From Schistocephalus solidus (taxonomy: Eukaryota; Platyhelminthes; Cestoda; Diphyllobothriidea; Diphyllobothriidae): a DNA stretch of 64,000 nt. Shown here one piece after another: positions 34,056 through 43,773 of this stretch (within the stretch, counting starts at the first letter, position 1; every line of letters starts with the position of its first letter). Location of the stretch: positions 81,662 to 145,661 of the forward strand of contig WEDG01006433.1 in the NCBI GenBank assembly GCA_017591395.1, written 5' to 3'. The notes below the pieces were generated by a model. It did no database searches. It saw only the letters and a list, made by a program, of their open reading frames with translations, and was not told the origin of the DNA. Made by a program: the position numbers and the translations under genes.

Positions 34056-34383
34056 TCTGAAGACTGCTCTGGTGAATCAATGGCATACGCGAGCGTATTG
34101 CCCAAGAACTCATAGCCTCTTGAAACGTAGGTTCCTCTTCAATTGTAGGTGGGCTTGAGGAGTTGTTTGGTGCAATGTCAGATGTCGAACTTGCATCCTC
34201 ATCAACAGAGGAAATCTCTAAATCATCATATGACGAACTAGAGGAAGAGGTCAGATGCCACGACGATAAAGATGAGTCGGATGGATACATTTCCCTCATA
34301 ATCTCGGCAATTTGACGTAAATCATCCAGAAAACTTTTCTGGGCACGTCTCCTAAGTGTTTTCGTAGATACTGCTCTAAACAT
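32302..34383 (-). CDS. Chimeric ORF: transposon-gene exon fused in frame to LINE reverse transcriptase
   Basis: One uninterrupted frame joins the 109-codon first exon of the split gene to about 584 codons of LINE A3 RT, ending VHGL-stop at 32302. It is open upstream of ATG 34383 to 34542 as well. The fusion is in the native RT frame, so a transcript from the split gene's promoter could encode a full RT domain with YADD but no endonuclease. No sign of expression can be read from sequence. Chance frame agreement is one in three. Confidence 0.65.
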   Translation of the reverse strand: MFRAVSTKTLRRRAQKSFLDDLRQIAEIMREMYPSDSSLSSWHLTSSSSSSYDDLEISSVDEDASSTSDIAPNNSSSPPTIEEEPTFQEAMSSWAIRSRMPLIHQSSLQKRKTQHPVLRDTLGNPIADAMLTADSFNAFLSRTFSEHTVAPFPNIRVWTGNILETITITLWDVTVAIRRFRQTYSPRPDGVPVGVLKADANDIFPSLLYKIFNLALESETFPTLWKESHILPIPKHGRPTSFDDFRPINTLPAVSKIFEILIKDIMMCHLRENNLLNAAQHVFSKKRSCDTCQLSFFDHVLQSRDSSIAINTIYFDFTKAFDRVHHDLLLRKLASFDIGNKLLNLIFSYLNARAQRVKISDVISNPTHVRSGVIQGSVLGPLLFCLFVNDVPDCFQFGRPFMYADDLKVAYRYKPVDRNIVLELLKTDLQAFFQWCRTWRLSLSWQKCSVMVIGDNHQPHLSIDGHDLNVPGVIKDLGISYSNSLNMSEHCALIVSKARQTTGCILRNFKPVKIRISLYKMYVRPSLEYCSFLFSLLHASERKNIESVQHFFTKRVFYSDHRNLSYHQRCELTSLDPLWLRRSQKGLFLLFKLLNSRTFNPLTSLRHLDHSRRTSHRDVFLFLPLVRTVRYRQFFSVNAIAIWNKLPRSIKIQQSYPLFTRTVTSFLHSGHLPQLLGADSVKALFGSDGVHGL
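34056..34383 (-). CDS. First coding exon of the LINE-split gene
   Basis: 109 codons from ATG 34383. The start [17 protein letters not shown] is basic. A Ser/Asp/Glu-rich low-complexity stretch follows, ending [17 protein letters not shown]. Directly upstream of the ATG is a pyrimidine run ending TTTTTTTGCAG|A, which looks like a cis- or trans-splice acceptor. The exon runs without a stop into LINE A3 sequence at 34055. Confidence 0.6.
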
Positions 34384-34560
34384 TCTGCAAAAAAAGCAAA
34401 AAACGGTCAGTATAGACAGAGCAGGGGTGCAGGCAGTTAAGCGACCGCGTCGCAGCACAACAGCGCAGGAAGCGACATGGCACGGCGCGCGCGGGATTGA
34501 CAGCTCAGTGCCCGATCGATTTGCTAATAAAACTGCGCGCATTCTCTTGCGCCCTTAGCG

Positions 34561-34704
34561 ACGCGTCATCGAGGTGCACTAGCAACCAATCAAATTCCAG
34601 ATGCGATTACCGTACGACCGTTAGAGCCTCGAATCGTATTTCATTGCTATTAGGGTAGTACATTGGTATTTTTAAGGTTGAATGGTCACATAGTCTTCGT
34701 GATG
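34561..34704. other. Unique spacer between split gene and LINE B1
   Basis: About 140 bases with no repeat match inside the window. Presumed upstream sequence of the minus-strand split gene. Confidence 0.4.
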
Positions 34705-35174
34705 AAATTGCTTTCGAATTTCAGCTCCTTTGAGTGTACGAAGTTTTAGTCTCTACCTTAGTGTAGAAGACACGTTGATTTGGAATAACTCTTGAGTGGA
34801 TTGTCCAGTCTCTAAATTTGGGAAATATTTTTTTGGACTTAACGATTCTGCGGCTATCCAAATATTCCATCACTGAGGATTATTCCACGTCCAGGACATT
34901 ATCCCTACGAGAAATACAAGCTTCAGCGTTCACTTGCTTCCAAATTCAAGCCAGCGGTGGGCTGCTCTAATCTGCTTTCATCAGGGAGGGAGAAGTCGCA
35001 ACAAAGGCTGAGTCGTTGCATGCTTATTAGAAGTCTGACTGCTGAATACTATTGCATCCTAGCCCAGTTATTTAAGAGGATTTATAAATTAAATGCATTC
35101 GAATACAGTCATAAGAGGTATGGAAAACGCAGACGCTCAGGACTCATCTGTGCTGAGGAAAAAAATCGCAGCGC

Positions 35175-35245
35175 AGGCAGGTTTCGAACCCTGGTCGCAG
35201 ATTCATGTGGCGACGAGCATATACTGCGCTACGTCCTCACCACAA
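35175..35245 (-). other. tRNA-like module in LINE B1 ORF1 5' region
   Basis: The minus strand has GACGTAGCGCAGTATATGC (box A-like) and, about 30 bases on, CAGGGTTCGAAACC (a good box B). The same module is present in B2 at about 41113-41183, so it is part of the family B source or an old SINE insertion in it. It lies just before the conserved ORF1 block. Confidence 0.4.
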
Positions 35246-35807
35246 TTTGGAAAACAAAAATTGTATCCAAACAAAAAAAGATGACAAAGACAGATATTCT
35301 GTTACCACTTCTCCTCCTGCCAAGTGGGCAAAAAGCCTGGGAACACTAATGAATGTCACTTACGAGGACGAAAAGTGCATGGGATGTTTAAATCTCTTGC
35401 GGAAATTCTTACTGATGGAGAAAGAGATAAGTAACTTGAAACAAGAAATGGCCGATCTCAAAGAGAAGGTTCAAAGTTCACCCAGAAAAAAAACAGCCGC
35501 AGCAACGAGAATTCCAACCAAAGAAATAGCGTATGCAAATATTGCTTCCTCAAGAATACCTCATGTAGAGCTTAAAGAAATTGCGTCTACAGAGCTTCAA
35601 AAGGGAGATCAAACCAGCTCATGCACCTTACTTCTGTCATCGAGCTTAGACAGAAGCAGAAACGTGCTGGATACACAAACATATGCGGCATCGTCGCTGA
35701 ATGATACCAAAAAGGGTGAAGTTGAAAAGCACGTCGAATTTGAAGCACCTAAGACGAAGAATTCGAAGTCGAAAAGGGCCAAGAAGCTTTCACAAAAAGT
35801 GGTTTGA
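35205..35807 (+). pseudogene. LINE B1 ORF1 N-terminal region
   Basis: Reads SPPAKWAKSLG, then YEDEKCMGCLNLL, then a heptad-like coiled coil (LMEKEISNLKQEMADLKEKV) and a Ser/Lys-rich tail. The continuation (RNLVIKGVPES at about 36050, DVFFQPDYEPKKRYKMRMLR at about 36320-36375) lies beyond a stop and frameshifts. ORF1 proteins of this type are thought to bind the element's RNA. Confidence 0.65.
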
Positions 35808-36612
35808 ACTCCGAAAAAAGCTTGTTCTTACCAATAGATGCTCAAGTGCAATCCTCTGCTGGTAATACAGGAGCAAGTGGAGGACCAATTGGCAAAGTTT
35901 CCAAAAAGGGGTTTGCCATTAACTTAAGGAATAGTTGCTCATACTGACGAAAATAACATGGTCAACCAGAGTAGCATTCTTCCTAATACTGATGCTCTAT
36001 CAACAAATCTGAATTCAAAGTCACCAAACATACATTTCGACTGAAAAACGAAATCTCGTTATTAAAGGGGTTCCCGAGTCCACTTCTCTGATTGCAAAGG
36101 AAAGGGTAGAACATTACCTCAGTCTTTTCCGAGAATACTCATATTCGATTCTTCGAGATGGCGAATGGGTAACAGTGCACAAAGCATTCCGTTTAGGAAA
36201 AAGCGGATCTTTCACATGAACTATCATCACCAAAGCCTCTTAAAATCATTCTTGAAAATGATGTTCAGGCTTCACGCCTCCTAGAACGGAGAAAGGCTCT
36301 CCGTAGCTCACACAGGGATGTGTTTTTTCAGCCGGATTACGAACCCAAGAAAAGGTACAAAATGAGGATGCTGAGAGCAGAACTGAAGAGGAGGACCGAG
36401 CAGGGGGAAAAATGGCTCCAAATAAAGGACGGGGAAATAAAAGTGATAAAGAGGTCTTTCTTATGGCAGACCCCGTAAATAATCGAGGTGGATTCTCGCC
36501 GAGACGGAGGACACTAAATACGATGTACCCAACTGTACAGAGCTTGAATAATACAAAGAAGGCGCTCCAGAACTCGAATGACGACCACTCATCATAACAC
36601 AGCGTCGGCGGG

Positions 36613-37757
36613 ATGGACACCCGTTCATCTCGGAAAACAATGACAGACTCTAGTGTTCAATCGCGCGAAATGCGCAGAAGTCTTTATGGAGGAGTTACCC
36701 AGTCTAAATTGAGATGTTTGTATACCAATGCTCAGAGTCTCCTATCGAAAGTAGATGAACGCAAACCATTAGTATCAGACCGAAACCCCGATATCATTGC
36801 TAATACGGAAACGTGGCTCAAAGCCGAAATCGCGGATAGCGAGGTTTCGATTGATGGATACCAACTTTTTCGAAAAGACGGAGAAAATAGAAAGGGAGGA
36901 GGAGTGGCCGTATATGTTAGGACAGGAATCTCGGCAGTCGAACGAGCACACTCCATGTTCCCTGAATATAAATTTCTCTGGATAAAGATTAAAAAGGAGT
37001 GTTCACAGAACCTACAATTCTTGACGATCTACAGACCACCGAACATTCCAAGTGCAGCTGATGAGTCCCTCCTCCATTTGCTCAAGGAAGTAGCAAGTCA
37101 CCAGGAGGCGCTTATTGCTGGAGATTTCAATGCACCTATAGTAGACTGGGTTAATCTGACAGTTGATGGTGCACCAACTTCCTTCGTCCACAAGCTACTG
37201 GATTTCACTTTCGATCAACCTCTGGTACAGAAGGTTAACATTCCAACGAGATTTAGAGAGAACCAGAGAGCAAATTGCCTGGACCTTGTATTTACGAAGG
37301 ATTTCTCTAGCATTGATGAAGTGTATTCTATTGCACCCCTCGGTAAGAGTGACCATAGTACGCTGATGTGGGATTACTCACTTTATTCTCAGCGCCATAA
37401 TGGAACGGAATGCAAGCGAAATATATGGAAGGCTGATTTTAACGCGATGAGGAAAGAACTCATGTCTATGAGATGGGATTGTTTGCTTAAAGGGAATCCA
37501 AAGGATGACTGGCGATCATTTAAGACAGTCTCACTCGATCTGATTGAACGCTTTTGTCCAGTGAAGGTGCAAAAAAAGAATAGTCACCCCGCCTGGTTAA
37601 CAAGAGAACTTAACAGGCAGCTAAAGAAGAAGAATAAAAAATGGAAGGTATTCAGGCAAACAGGGTCAGCAGTGCATCTCAAAGAATTTCGTCATCATAG
37701 AAACGCTGTAAAAAGAATGATCCGTCAGGCAAGGAAGAACTATGTATCAAGAATTAT
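36613..37757 (+). CDS. LINE B1 endonuclease
   Basis: An open endonuclease frame: LRCLYTNAQSLLSKVDE, NTETWLKAEIADSEV, GGGVAVYVR, TIYRPPNIPSAAD, LIAGDFNAPIVDWVN, NCLDLVFTKDF and GKSDHSTLMWDY. The Asn, Glu, Asp-x-Asn and SDH residues of AP-type LINE endonucleases are all present. It then enters the basic linker (ELNRQLKKKNKKWKVFRQTG). The frame is cut at 37761 by the nested insertion, which adds a foreign tail to 37842. Confidence 0.8.
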
Positions 37758-37761
37758 TCAA

Positions 37762-38204
37762 CATTCAGAACAGTTTCCAAGAATTCTGGGCGCCGACACG
37801 GTAGAATCTGTTTTCCTGTTCGACGGAGTGTGCGGCATCTGAACTCGATCCCAGGTGTTACCTTGAGGGATACGGCACCGTCTCTGCAGCCTGCACCCGT
37901 TGACTTCTTCGGCAGACAGTGAGCGACCGTACACGGATGCTTTCTTGCCTGAGGCAGAATCCCGGTTCCTAGCAAAGACAGAGAGGCTGCATACAGACTG
38001 CAATTGTGTTAGCCCTTCCCTGATCTGAATTGCTATCATCCTAACAGGCGGTAGTTTTTCTCCTGAATAACATGAAAATAGGAAAAACCCTTATAATGAT
38101 ATATATTCATGAGTTTTTTTCACTGCCAGCCTCTACTCACTGAATATTTCATCTGACAATGCCTGTAAACCGGTATTTAATACAACTATTATTATTATTA
38201 TTAT
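37762..38204 (+). mobile_element. Short 5'-truncated family-A-like LINE 3' end nested in B1
   Basis: The start CATTCAGAACAGTTTCC and the following LGADTVESVF...DGV resemble the A-family C-terminus ([18 protein letters not shown]). The 3' UTR has GTTTTTCTCCTGA..., CACTGCCAGC..., TGCCTGTAAACCGG and an (ATT)n tail. B2 lacks it. Flanks AATTATTCAA (37752-37761) and AATTATTAA (38205-38213) look like a target-site duplication with one base lost. Confidence 0.75.
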
Positions 38205-38580
38205 AATTATTAACAGGCTGAATATAAACCAAAACATTTATTCCATTATATCAATAGCCGACTAAAAAACAAGGACCCAGTAGCAGTACTCATGGATGGG
38301 AATGGTGTTGAAGTCGTTGAAAATTGCGACAAAGCCGAGTACTAAGTCGGTTTTTTGCCACAGTTTTCACTCGAGAACCGGAACTTAAGCTTGACCACGT
38401 CAACAGTGCTGTTATAGACGCCGGTCCAGTGCTTGAATATATAATCTTCCAGGAACCTCTCGTGGAAGTAGAACTGCGAAATCTGAAAGAAGCGAAGTCA
38501 TCTGGTCCGGACGATATACCGGCCAGGTTCTTGAAAGAACTGGCCAGCGAACTGTCCAAACTACTAGCGCATATATTTAA

Positions 38581-40026
38581 TTGTCATTTGAATCAGGGAA
38601 ACTGCCATCCGAATGGAAGGCAGCAAATATATACCCCATATACAAGAGTGGTGCTCGATCTTATGTCAACAATTATCGGTCTGTCAGCCTCACCTCCATT
38701 TGCTGTAAAATAATGGAATCAATAATCAAGAAGGTAACCATGAAGTTCCTTGAGGAAAACCAATTACTCTCAGATCTCCAGCATGGCTTCAGACAGAATT
38801 GCTCCTGTCTTTCTAGTTTATTACTCTCCACAGAGCAGTGGACTCGTGCACTGGACGAAAATGGTAGGGTTGACGTCATAAACACTGATTTCAAGAAGGC
38901 GTTTGACAGTGTCCCACACAAACGTCTCATCTACAAATTATCTGAAATCGGCATGAGAGGAATGCTGCTGACATGGATCGCAGACTTTCTTACAGATAGA
39001 TTGCAAACTGTGTGCGTCGAAACCCCGAAGTCAACACCTACTCCGGTTCTAAGTGGTGTCCCCCAAGGCTCGGTATTAGGGCCGTTACTCTTCTTAGTGT
39101 ACATAAACGACTGTGTTGACGACCTGGATTGCAGCGCCATCATGTTTGCAGAGGATGTTAAATTGTGGAGGGTCATCAGATCTGATTTCGATAGGCACGC
39201 ACTTCAAGAGGATCTCAACCGTCTTAGCAGCTGGTCTGCTCGTTGGCTCTTAAATTTTAACGTTGAAAAGTGTGTGGTCCTAAGACTGCGTACAAGAAGG
39301 ACCAGTGAGGAGGATGATTCCTACCAATACATTCTCAATGGGTGGCCCTTTTCAATTGTTGAGGAACAGAAGGACCTCGGTGTTCTAATAAACTCCTCAC
39401 TTAAACCATCTTCACAGTGTTTAAAGGCAGCTAAACGCGCTACACAGGTCTTCTTTGCGCTCAGACGTGGATTTGTGCAGATTGATAAGGAACTCTTCCG
39501 AAAAACCTACGGGGTATTTGTTTGATCTCACTTGGAATATGCCATCCAGGCCTGGCGTCCGTGGTTTAAGAAGGATTATCTACAGCTGGAACGAGTGCAG
39601 GCGAGGGCTACGAAGATGGTCAAGAATCTAAGTCATCTGCCTTACGAAGCCAGACTGGTTGACCTTGATTTGTTTTCTCTAAATTACAGGCAACTACGCG
39701 GTGACCTCATCCAAACCTACCAGATTGTCAGAGGCCGCGATTGTGCCCTAGAATTTGCTGACTTCTTCGAATTGGCTATGACGGAACATCTGCGGGGTCA
39801 TCCCTTTAAACTGCAGAGGAAGTTTGTCCACACGGAAGTCCGTCAGAACGCCTTTTCGCAGAGGGTCGTTGGAGCATGTAACGGACTCCCTGACGAGGTG
39901 GTCCTTTCAGAAACTGTTGACACATTTAAATTCAAACTAGATACTCATTTTCTGAGAAACTATTGTCAATATAATGAAGATAGTGTAAACAGTGGCAGGT
40001 TGCGCCTGGCCCACACATATCGATGA
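38581..40026 (+). pseudogene. LINE B1 reverse transcriptase and C-terminal region
   Basis: Runs [84 protein letters not shown], then FAEDVKLW, then [22 protein letters not shown] and [14 protein letters not shown] to [12 protein letters not shown]. The first catalytic Asp of F-x-D-D is Glu. The TGA sits where Arg (CGA) is expected and the frame reopens at once. Both features are shared with B2. Confidence 0.8.
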
Positions 40027-40162
40027 CCCTACATTTTCATTTGTCAGATATATCACTGTAAACGTTTGTACTATTGACATTTTTGCATGTGAATAGGGAG
40101 CTCAAGGGCGAAAGCCTACTTCCCTCAATAAAGTGACTTAAAAGTGACTTAAGTGACTATGA

Positions 40163-40385
40163 TGCAATATATTTTGTATATGTATATTTTGAAGGGTTAC
40201 AGGCATTGCCCTTGATGACCCTATTGATATAAAACTATCATTCCATGTGTACAGTCAGTATAAAAATGCTGTACATTTAAAAATGTTTGAGTCAAAGCAT
40301 AACATAACCTCAAATGCCTGTTCACATCTATAGGCGAAACATTGTGGAAGAAAATTAGAAACCGAAAGATTTTGACCTTGAAGAC
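40163..40385 (-). repeat. Repeat R3, copy 1 (probable 3' end of another LINE)
   Basis: Matches 57385-57590 in the same orientation. Read on the minus strand it ends AATAGGGTCATCAAGGGCAA then TGCCTGTAACCCT and TCAAAATATAC. This is the same two-tier hairpin layout as at the ends of LINEs B, C, E and G. No RT is attached. Confidence 0.55.
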
Positions 40386-40570
40386 CCTATAAGCACCACC
40401 AATTATTTTTTCTCCAACTTGGACAATTTGATCTCCGTTACCACTTAGCTAGGACTGTTCCGGACAATACTGTTTCAACTGCATGTCTTTATTTGCTTCC
40501 TGCTCATCTGGAATTCTTCCTTGTGCCGAAATTCGTCATCAAACGGATCAAATTGGAATTTGTTTATCAT
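40386..40570. other. Spacer between R3 and LINE B2
   Basis: Non-repetitive within the window; no exon recognised. Confidence 0.4.
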
Positions 40571-40642
40571 CAAAGCTCCGTGCGTCATTTGAGACAAAGC
40601 TCCGCGCGTCGTTTGAGACAAAGCTCCGCGCGTCGTTTTAAA
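40571..40642 (+). repeat. Three 24-bp tandem repeats at the LINE B2 5' border
   Basis: Units 40571-40594, 40595-40618 and 40619-40642 follow CAAAGCTCCGCGCGTCGTTT plus GAGA, with two changes in the first. The third unit changes at its end where the LINE B 5' UTR (AAATTGCTTTCG) starts. B1 lacks these repeats. Confidence 0.85.
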
Positions 40643-41027
40643 TTGCTTTCGAATTTCAGCTCCTTTGAGTGTACGAAGTTTTAGTCTCTACCTTAGTGTA
40701 GAAGACACGTTGATTTGGAATAACTCTTGAGTGGATTGTCCAGTCTCTAAATTTGGGAAATATTTTTTTGGACTTAACGATTCTGCGGCTATCCAAATAT
40801 TCCATCACTGAGGATTATTCCACGTCCAGGACATTATCCCTACGAAAAATACAAGCTTCAGCGTTCACTTGCTTCCAAATTCATGCCAGCGGTGGGCTGC
40901 TCTAATCTGCTTTCATCAGGGAGGGAGAAGTCGCAACAAAGGCTGAGTCGTTGCATGCTTATTAGAAGTCTGACTGCTGAATACTATTGCATCCTAGCCC
41001 AGTTATTTAAGAGGATTTATAAATTAA

Positions 41028-41744
41028 ATGCATTCTAATACAGTCATAAGAGGTATGGAAAACGCAGACGCTCAGGACTCATCTGTGCTGAGGAAAAAAA
41101 TCGCAGCGCAGGCAGGTTTCGAACCCTGGTCGCAGATTCATGTGGCGACGAGCATAAACTGCGCTACGTCCTCACCACAATTTGGAAAACAAAATTGTAT
41201 CCAAACAAAAAAAGATGACAAAGACAGATATTCTGTTACCACTTCTCCTCCTGCCAAGTGGGCAAAAAGCCTGGGAACACTAATGAATGTCACTTACGAG
41301 GACGAAAAGTGCATGGGATGTTTAAATCTCTTGCGGAAATTCTTACTGATGGAGAAAGAGATAAGTAACTTGAAACAAGAAATGGCCGATCTCAAAGAGA
41401 AGGTTCAAAGTTCACCCAGAAAAAAAAAAACAGCCGCAGCAACGAGAATTCCAACCAAAGAAATAGCGTATGCAAATATTGATTCCTCAAGAATACCTCA
41501 TGTAGAGCTTAAAGAAATTGCGTCTACAGAGCTTCAAAAGGGAGATCAAACCAGCTCATGCACCTTACTACTGTCATCGAGCTTAGACAGAAGCAGAAAC
41601 GTGCTGGATACACAAACATATGCGGCATCGTCGCTGAATGATACCAAAAAGGGTGAAGTTGAAAAGCACGTCGAATTTGAAGCACCTAAGACGAAGAATT
41701 CGAAGTCGAAAAGGGCCAAGAAGCTTTCACAAAAAGTGGTTTGA
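41028..41744 (+). pseudogene. LINE B2 ORF1 N-terminal part
   Basis: 238 codons. The first 70 cross the antisense tRNA-like module. From there SPPAKWAKSLG, YEDEKCMGCLNLL, coiled coil LMEKEISNLKQEMADLKEKV, and a Ser/Thr/Lys-rich tail ending KSKRAKKLSQKVV. A stop and frameshifts separate it from the C-terminal part. Confidence 0.65.
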
Positions 41745-42109
41745 ACTCCGAAAAAAGCTTGTTCTTACCAATAGATGCTCAAGTGCAATCCTCTGCTGGT
41801 AATACAGGAGCAAGTGGAGGACCAATTGGCAAAGTTTCCAAAAGGGGTTTGCCATTAACTTAAGGAATAGTTGCTCATACTGACGAAAATAACATGGTCA
41901 ACCAGAGTAGCATTCTTCCTAATACTGATGCTCTATCAACAAATCTGAATTCAAAGTCACCAAACATACATTTCGACTGAAAACGAAATCTCGTTATTAA
42001 AGGGGTTCCCGAGTCCACTTCTCTGATTGCAAAGGAAAGGGTAGAACATTACCTCAGTCTTTTCCGAGAATACTCATATTCGATTCTTCGAGATGGCGAA
42101 TGGGTAACA

Positions 42110-42532
42110 GTGCACAAAGCATTCCGTTTAGGAAAAGCGGATCTTTCACATGAACTATCATCACCAAAGCCTCTTAAAATCATTCTTGAAAATGATGTTC
42201 AGGCTTCACGCCTCCTAGAACGGAGAAAGGCTCTCCGTAGCTCACACAGGGATGTGTTTTTTCAGCCGGATTACGAACCCAAGAAAAGGTACAAAATGAG
42301 GATGCTGAGAGCAGAACTGAAGAGGAGGACCGAGCAGGGGGAAAAATGGCTCCAAATAAAGGACGGGGAAATAAAAGTGATAAAGAGGTCTTTCTTATGG
42401 CAGACCCCGTATAATAATCGAGGTGGATTCTCGCCGAGACGGAGGACACTAAATACGATGTACCCAACTGTACAGAGCTTGAATAATACAAAGAAGGCGC
42501 TCCAGAACTCGAATGACGACCACTCATCATAA
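42110..42532 (+). pseudogene. LINE B2 ORF1 C-terminal part
   Basis: HKAFRLGKADLSHELSSPKP, then a block with SHRDVFFQPDYEPKKRYKM and ELKRRTEQGEKWLQIKDGEI, then a basic tail. The R-x-VFFQPDY...EL+RR...GE...I+DG-I order also occurs in family A ORF1 (27060-27200; 51761-52003). It resembles the C-terminal nucleic-acid-binding part of LINE ORF1 proteins. Confidence 0.6.
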
Positions 42533-42547
42533 CACAGCGTCGGCGGG

Positions 42548-43477
42548 ATGGACACCCGTTCATCTCGGAAAACAATGACAGACTCTAGTGTTAAATCGCG
42601 CGAAATGCGCAGAAGTCTTTATGGAGGAGTAACCCAGTCTAAATTGAGATGTTTGTATACCAATGCTCAGAGTCTCCTATCGAAAGTAGATGAACGCAAA
42701 CCATTAGTATCAGACCGAAACCCCGATATCATTGCTAATACGGAAACGTGGCTCAAAGCCGAAATCGCGGATAGCGAGGTTTCGATTGATGGATACCAAC
42801 TTTTTCGAAAAGACGGAGAAAATAGAAAGGGAGGAGGAGTGGCCGTATATGTTAGGACAGGAATCTCGGCAGTCGAACGAGCACACTCCATGTTCCCTGA
42901 ATATAAATTTCTCTGGATAAAGATTAAAAAGGAGTGTTCACAGAACCTACAATTCTTGACGATCTACAGACCACCGAACATTCCAAGTGCAGCTGATGAG
43001 TCCCTCCTCCATTTGCTCAAGGAAGTAGCAAGTCACCAGGAGGCGCTTATTGCTGGATATTTCAATGCACCTATAGTAGACTGGGTTAATCTGACAGTTG
43101 ATGGTGCACCAACTTCCCTCGGCCACAAGCTAATGGATATCACTCTCGACCAACCTCAGGTACAGAAGGTTAACATTCCAACGAGATTTAGAAAGAACCA
43201 GAGAGCAAATTGCCTGGACCTTGTATTAACGAAGGATTTCTCTAGCATTGATGAAGTGTATTCCATTGCACCCCTCGGTAAGAGTGACCATAGTACGCTG
43301 ATGTGGGATTACTCACTTTATTCTCAGCGCCAGAATGGAACGGAATGCAAGCGAAATATATGGAAGGCTGATTTTAACGTGATGAGGAAAGAACTCATGT
43401 CTATGAGATGGGATTGTTTGCTTAAGGGAATCCAAAGGATGACTGGCAATCATTTAAAACAGTCTCACTCGATCTGA
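42548..43477 (+). pseudogene. LINE B2 endonuclease (frameshifted)
   Basis: As in B1, with TNAQSLLSKVDE, NTETWLKAEI, TIYRPPN, GYFNAP and GKSDHSTLMWDY. The catalytic Asp of GDFN is Tyr, so this copy should not cut. A 1-nt deletion near 43422 shifts the frame before the linker. Confidence 0.8.
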
Positions 43478-43773
43478 TTGAACGCTTTTGTCTTGTGAAG
43501 GTGCAAAAAAAGAATAGTCGCCCCGCCTGGTTAACAAGAGAACTTAACAGGCAGCTAAAGAAGAAGAATAAAAAATGAAAGGTATTCAGGCAAACAGGGT
43601 CAGCAGAGCATCTCAAAGAATTTGGTCATCAAAGAAACCCTGTAAAAAGAATGATCCGTCAGGCAAGGAAGAGCTATGAATGAAAAATTATTCAACAGGC
43701 TGAATATAAACCAAAAATTATATTTCATTATATCAATAGCTGACTAAAAAACAAGGACCTGGTAGCAGTACTC

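Larger units (their letters stand above)
30755..34383 (-). pseudogene. Spliced transposon-associated (IDGLP...WPIL / DUF4806-like) gene split by a LINE
   Basis: Minus-strand exon candidates, 5' to 3': 34056-34383, 31882-31968, about 31731-31837, 31372-31544, 31141-31327, 30943-31105 and 30755-30900. The first is Ser- and acid-rich with a basic start and ends [20 protein letters not shown]. The second reads SDLPADARTLLAWK. The third has AIDGLPIHKKTKRGFWPILG. The last three give RQQL, LTHLASLGGDSVSNFADRV, LTSLFADEVTHRL and a Lys/Arg-rich tail. From memory, the D-RTLL and IDGLP...WPIL motifs mark a large family of transposon-associated proteins in invertebrates, and the GG...LF-DE...G block resembles DUF4806. 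A same-strand LINE A (31969-34055) separates exon 1 from the rest. The link between the WPIL exon and 31544 is unsolved. It may be a decayed DNA transposon or a domesticated gene. Confidence 0.6.
34705..40159 (+). mobile_element. LINE family B, copy B1 (near full length, with nested insertion)
   Basis: A CR1-like element. 5' UTR from 34705. ORF1 is about 35090-36600 (broken), endonuclease ORF 36613-37757, reverse transcriptase about 38300-40026. The 3' UTR has a two-tier hairpin at about 40094-40126 followed by AATAAAGTGACTTAAAAGTG tail repeats. A family-A-like 3' end sits inside at 37762-38204. Without it the element is about 5.0 kb, the same as B2. Defects include an RT frameshift at about 38580, FAED instead of FADD at 39145-39156, and an in-frame TGA at 39523-39525. 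Confidence 0.85.

Noticed and set aside
39523..39525. TGA in LINE B RT as selenocysteine or code change
   Set aside because: The expected residue is Arg (CGA to TGA, a common CpG decay), other stops also occur in the element, and NFS1 uses the standard code with TGA as stop.
40493..40684. 63-codon ORF with repeated RQSSARR
   Set aside because: The repeats are just translation of the 24-bp tandem units at the LINE B2 border, and the ORF runs into LINE 5' UTR.
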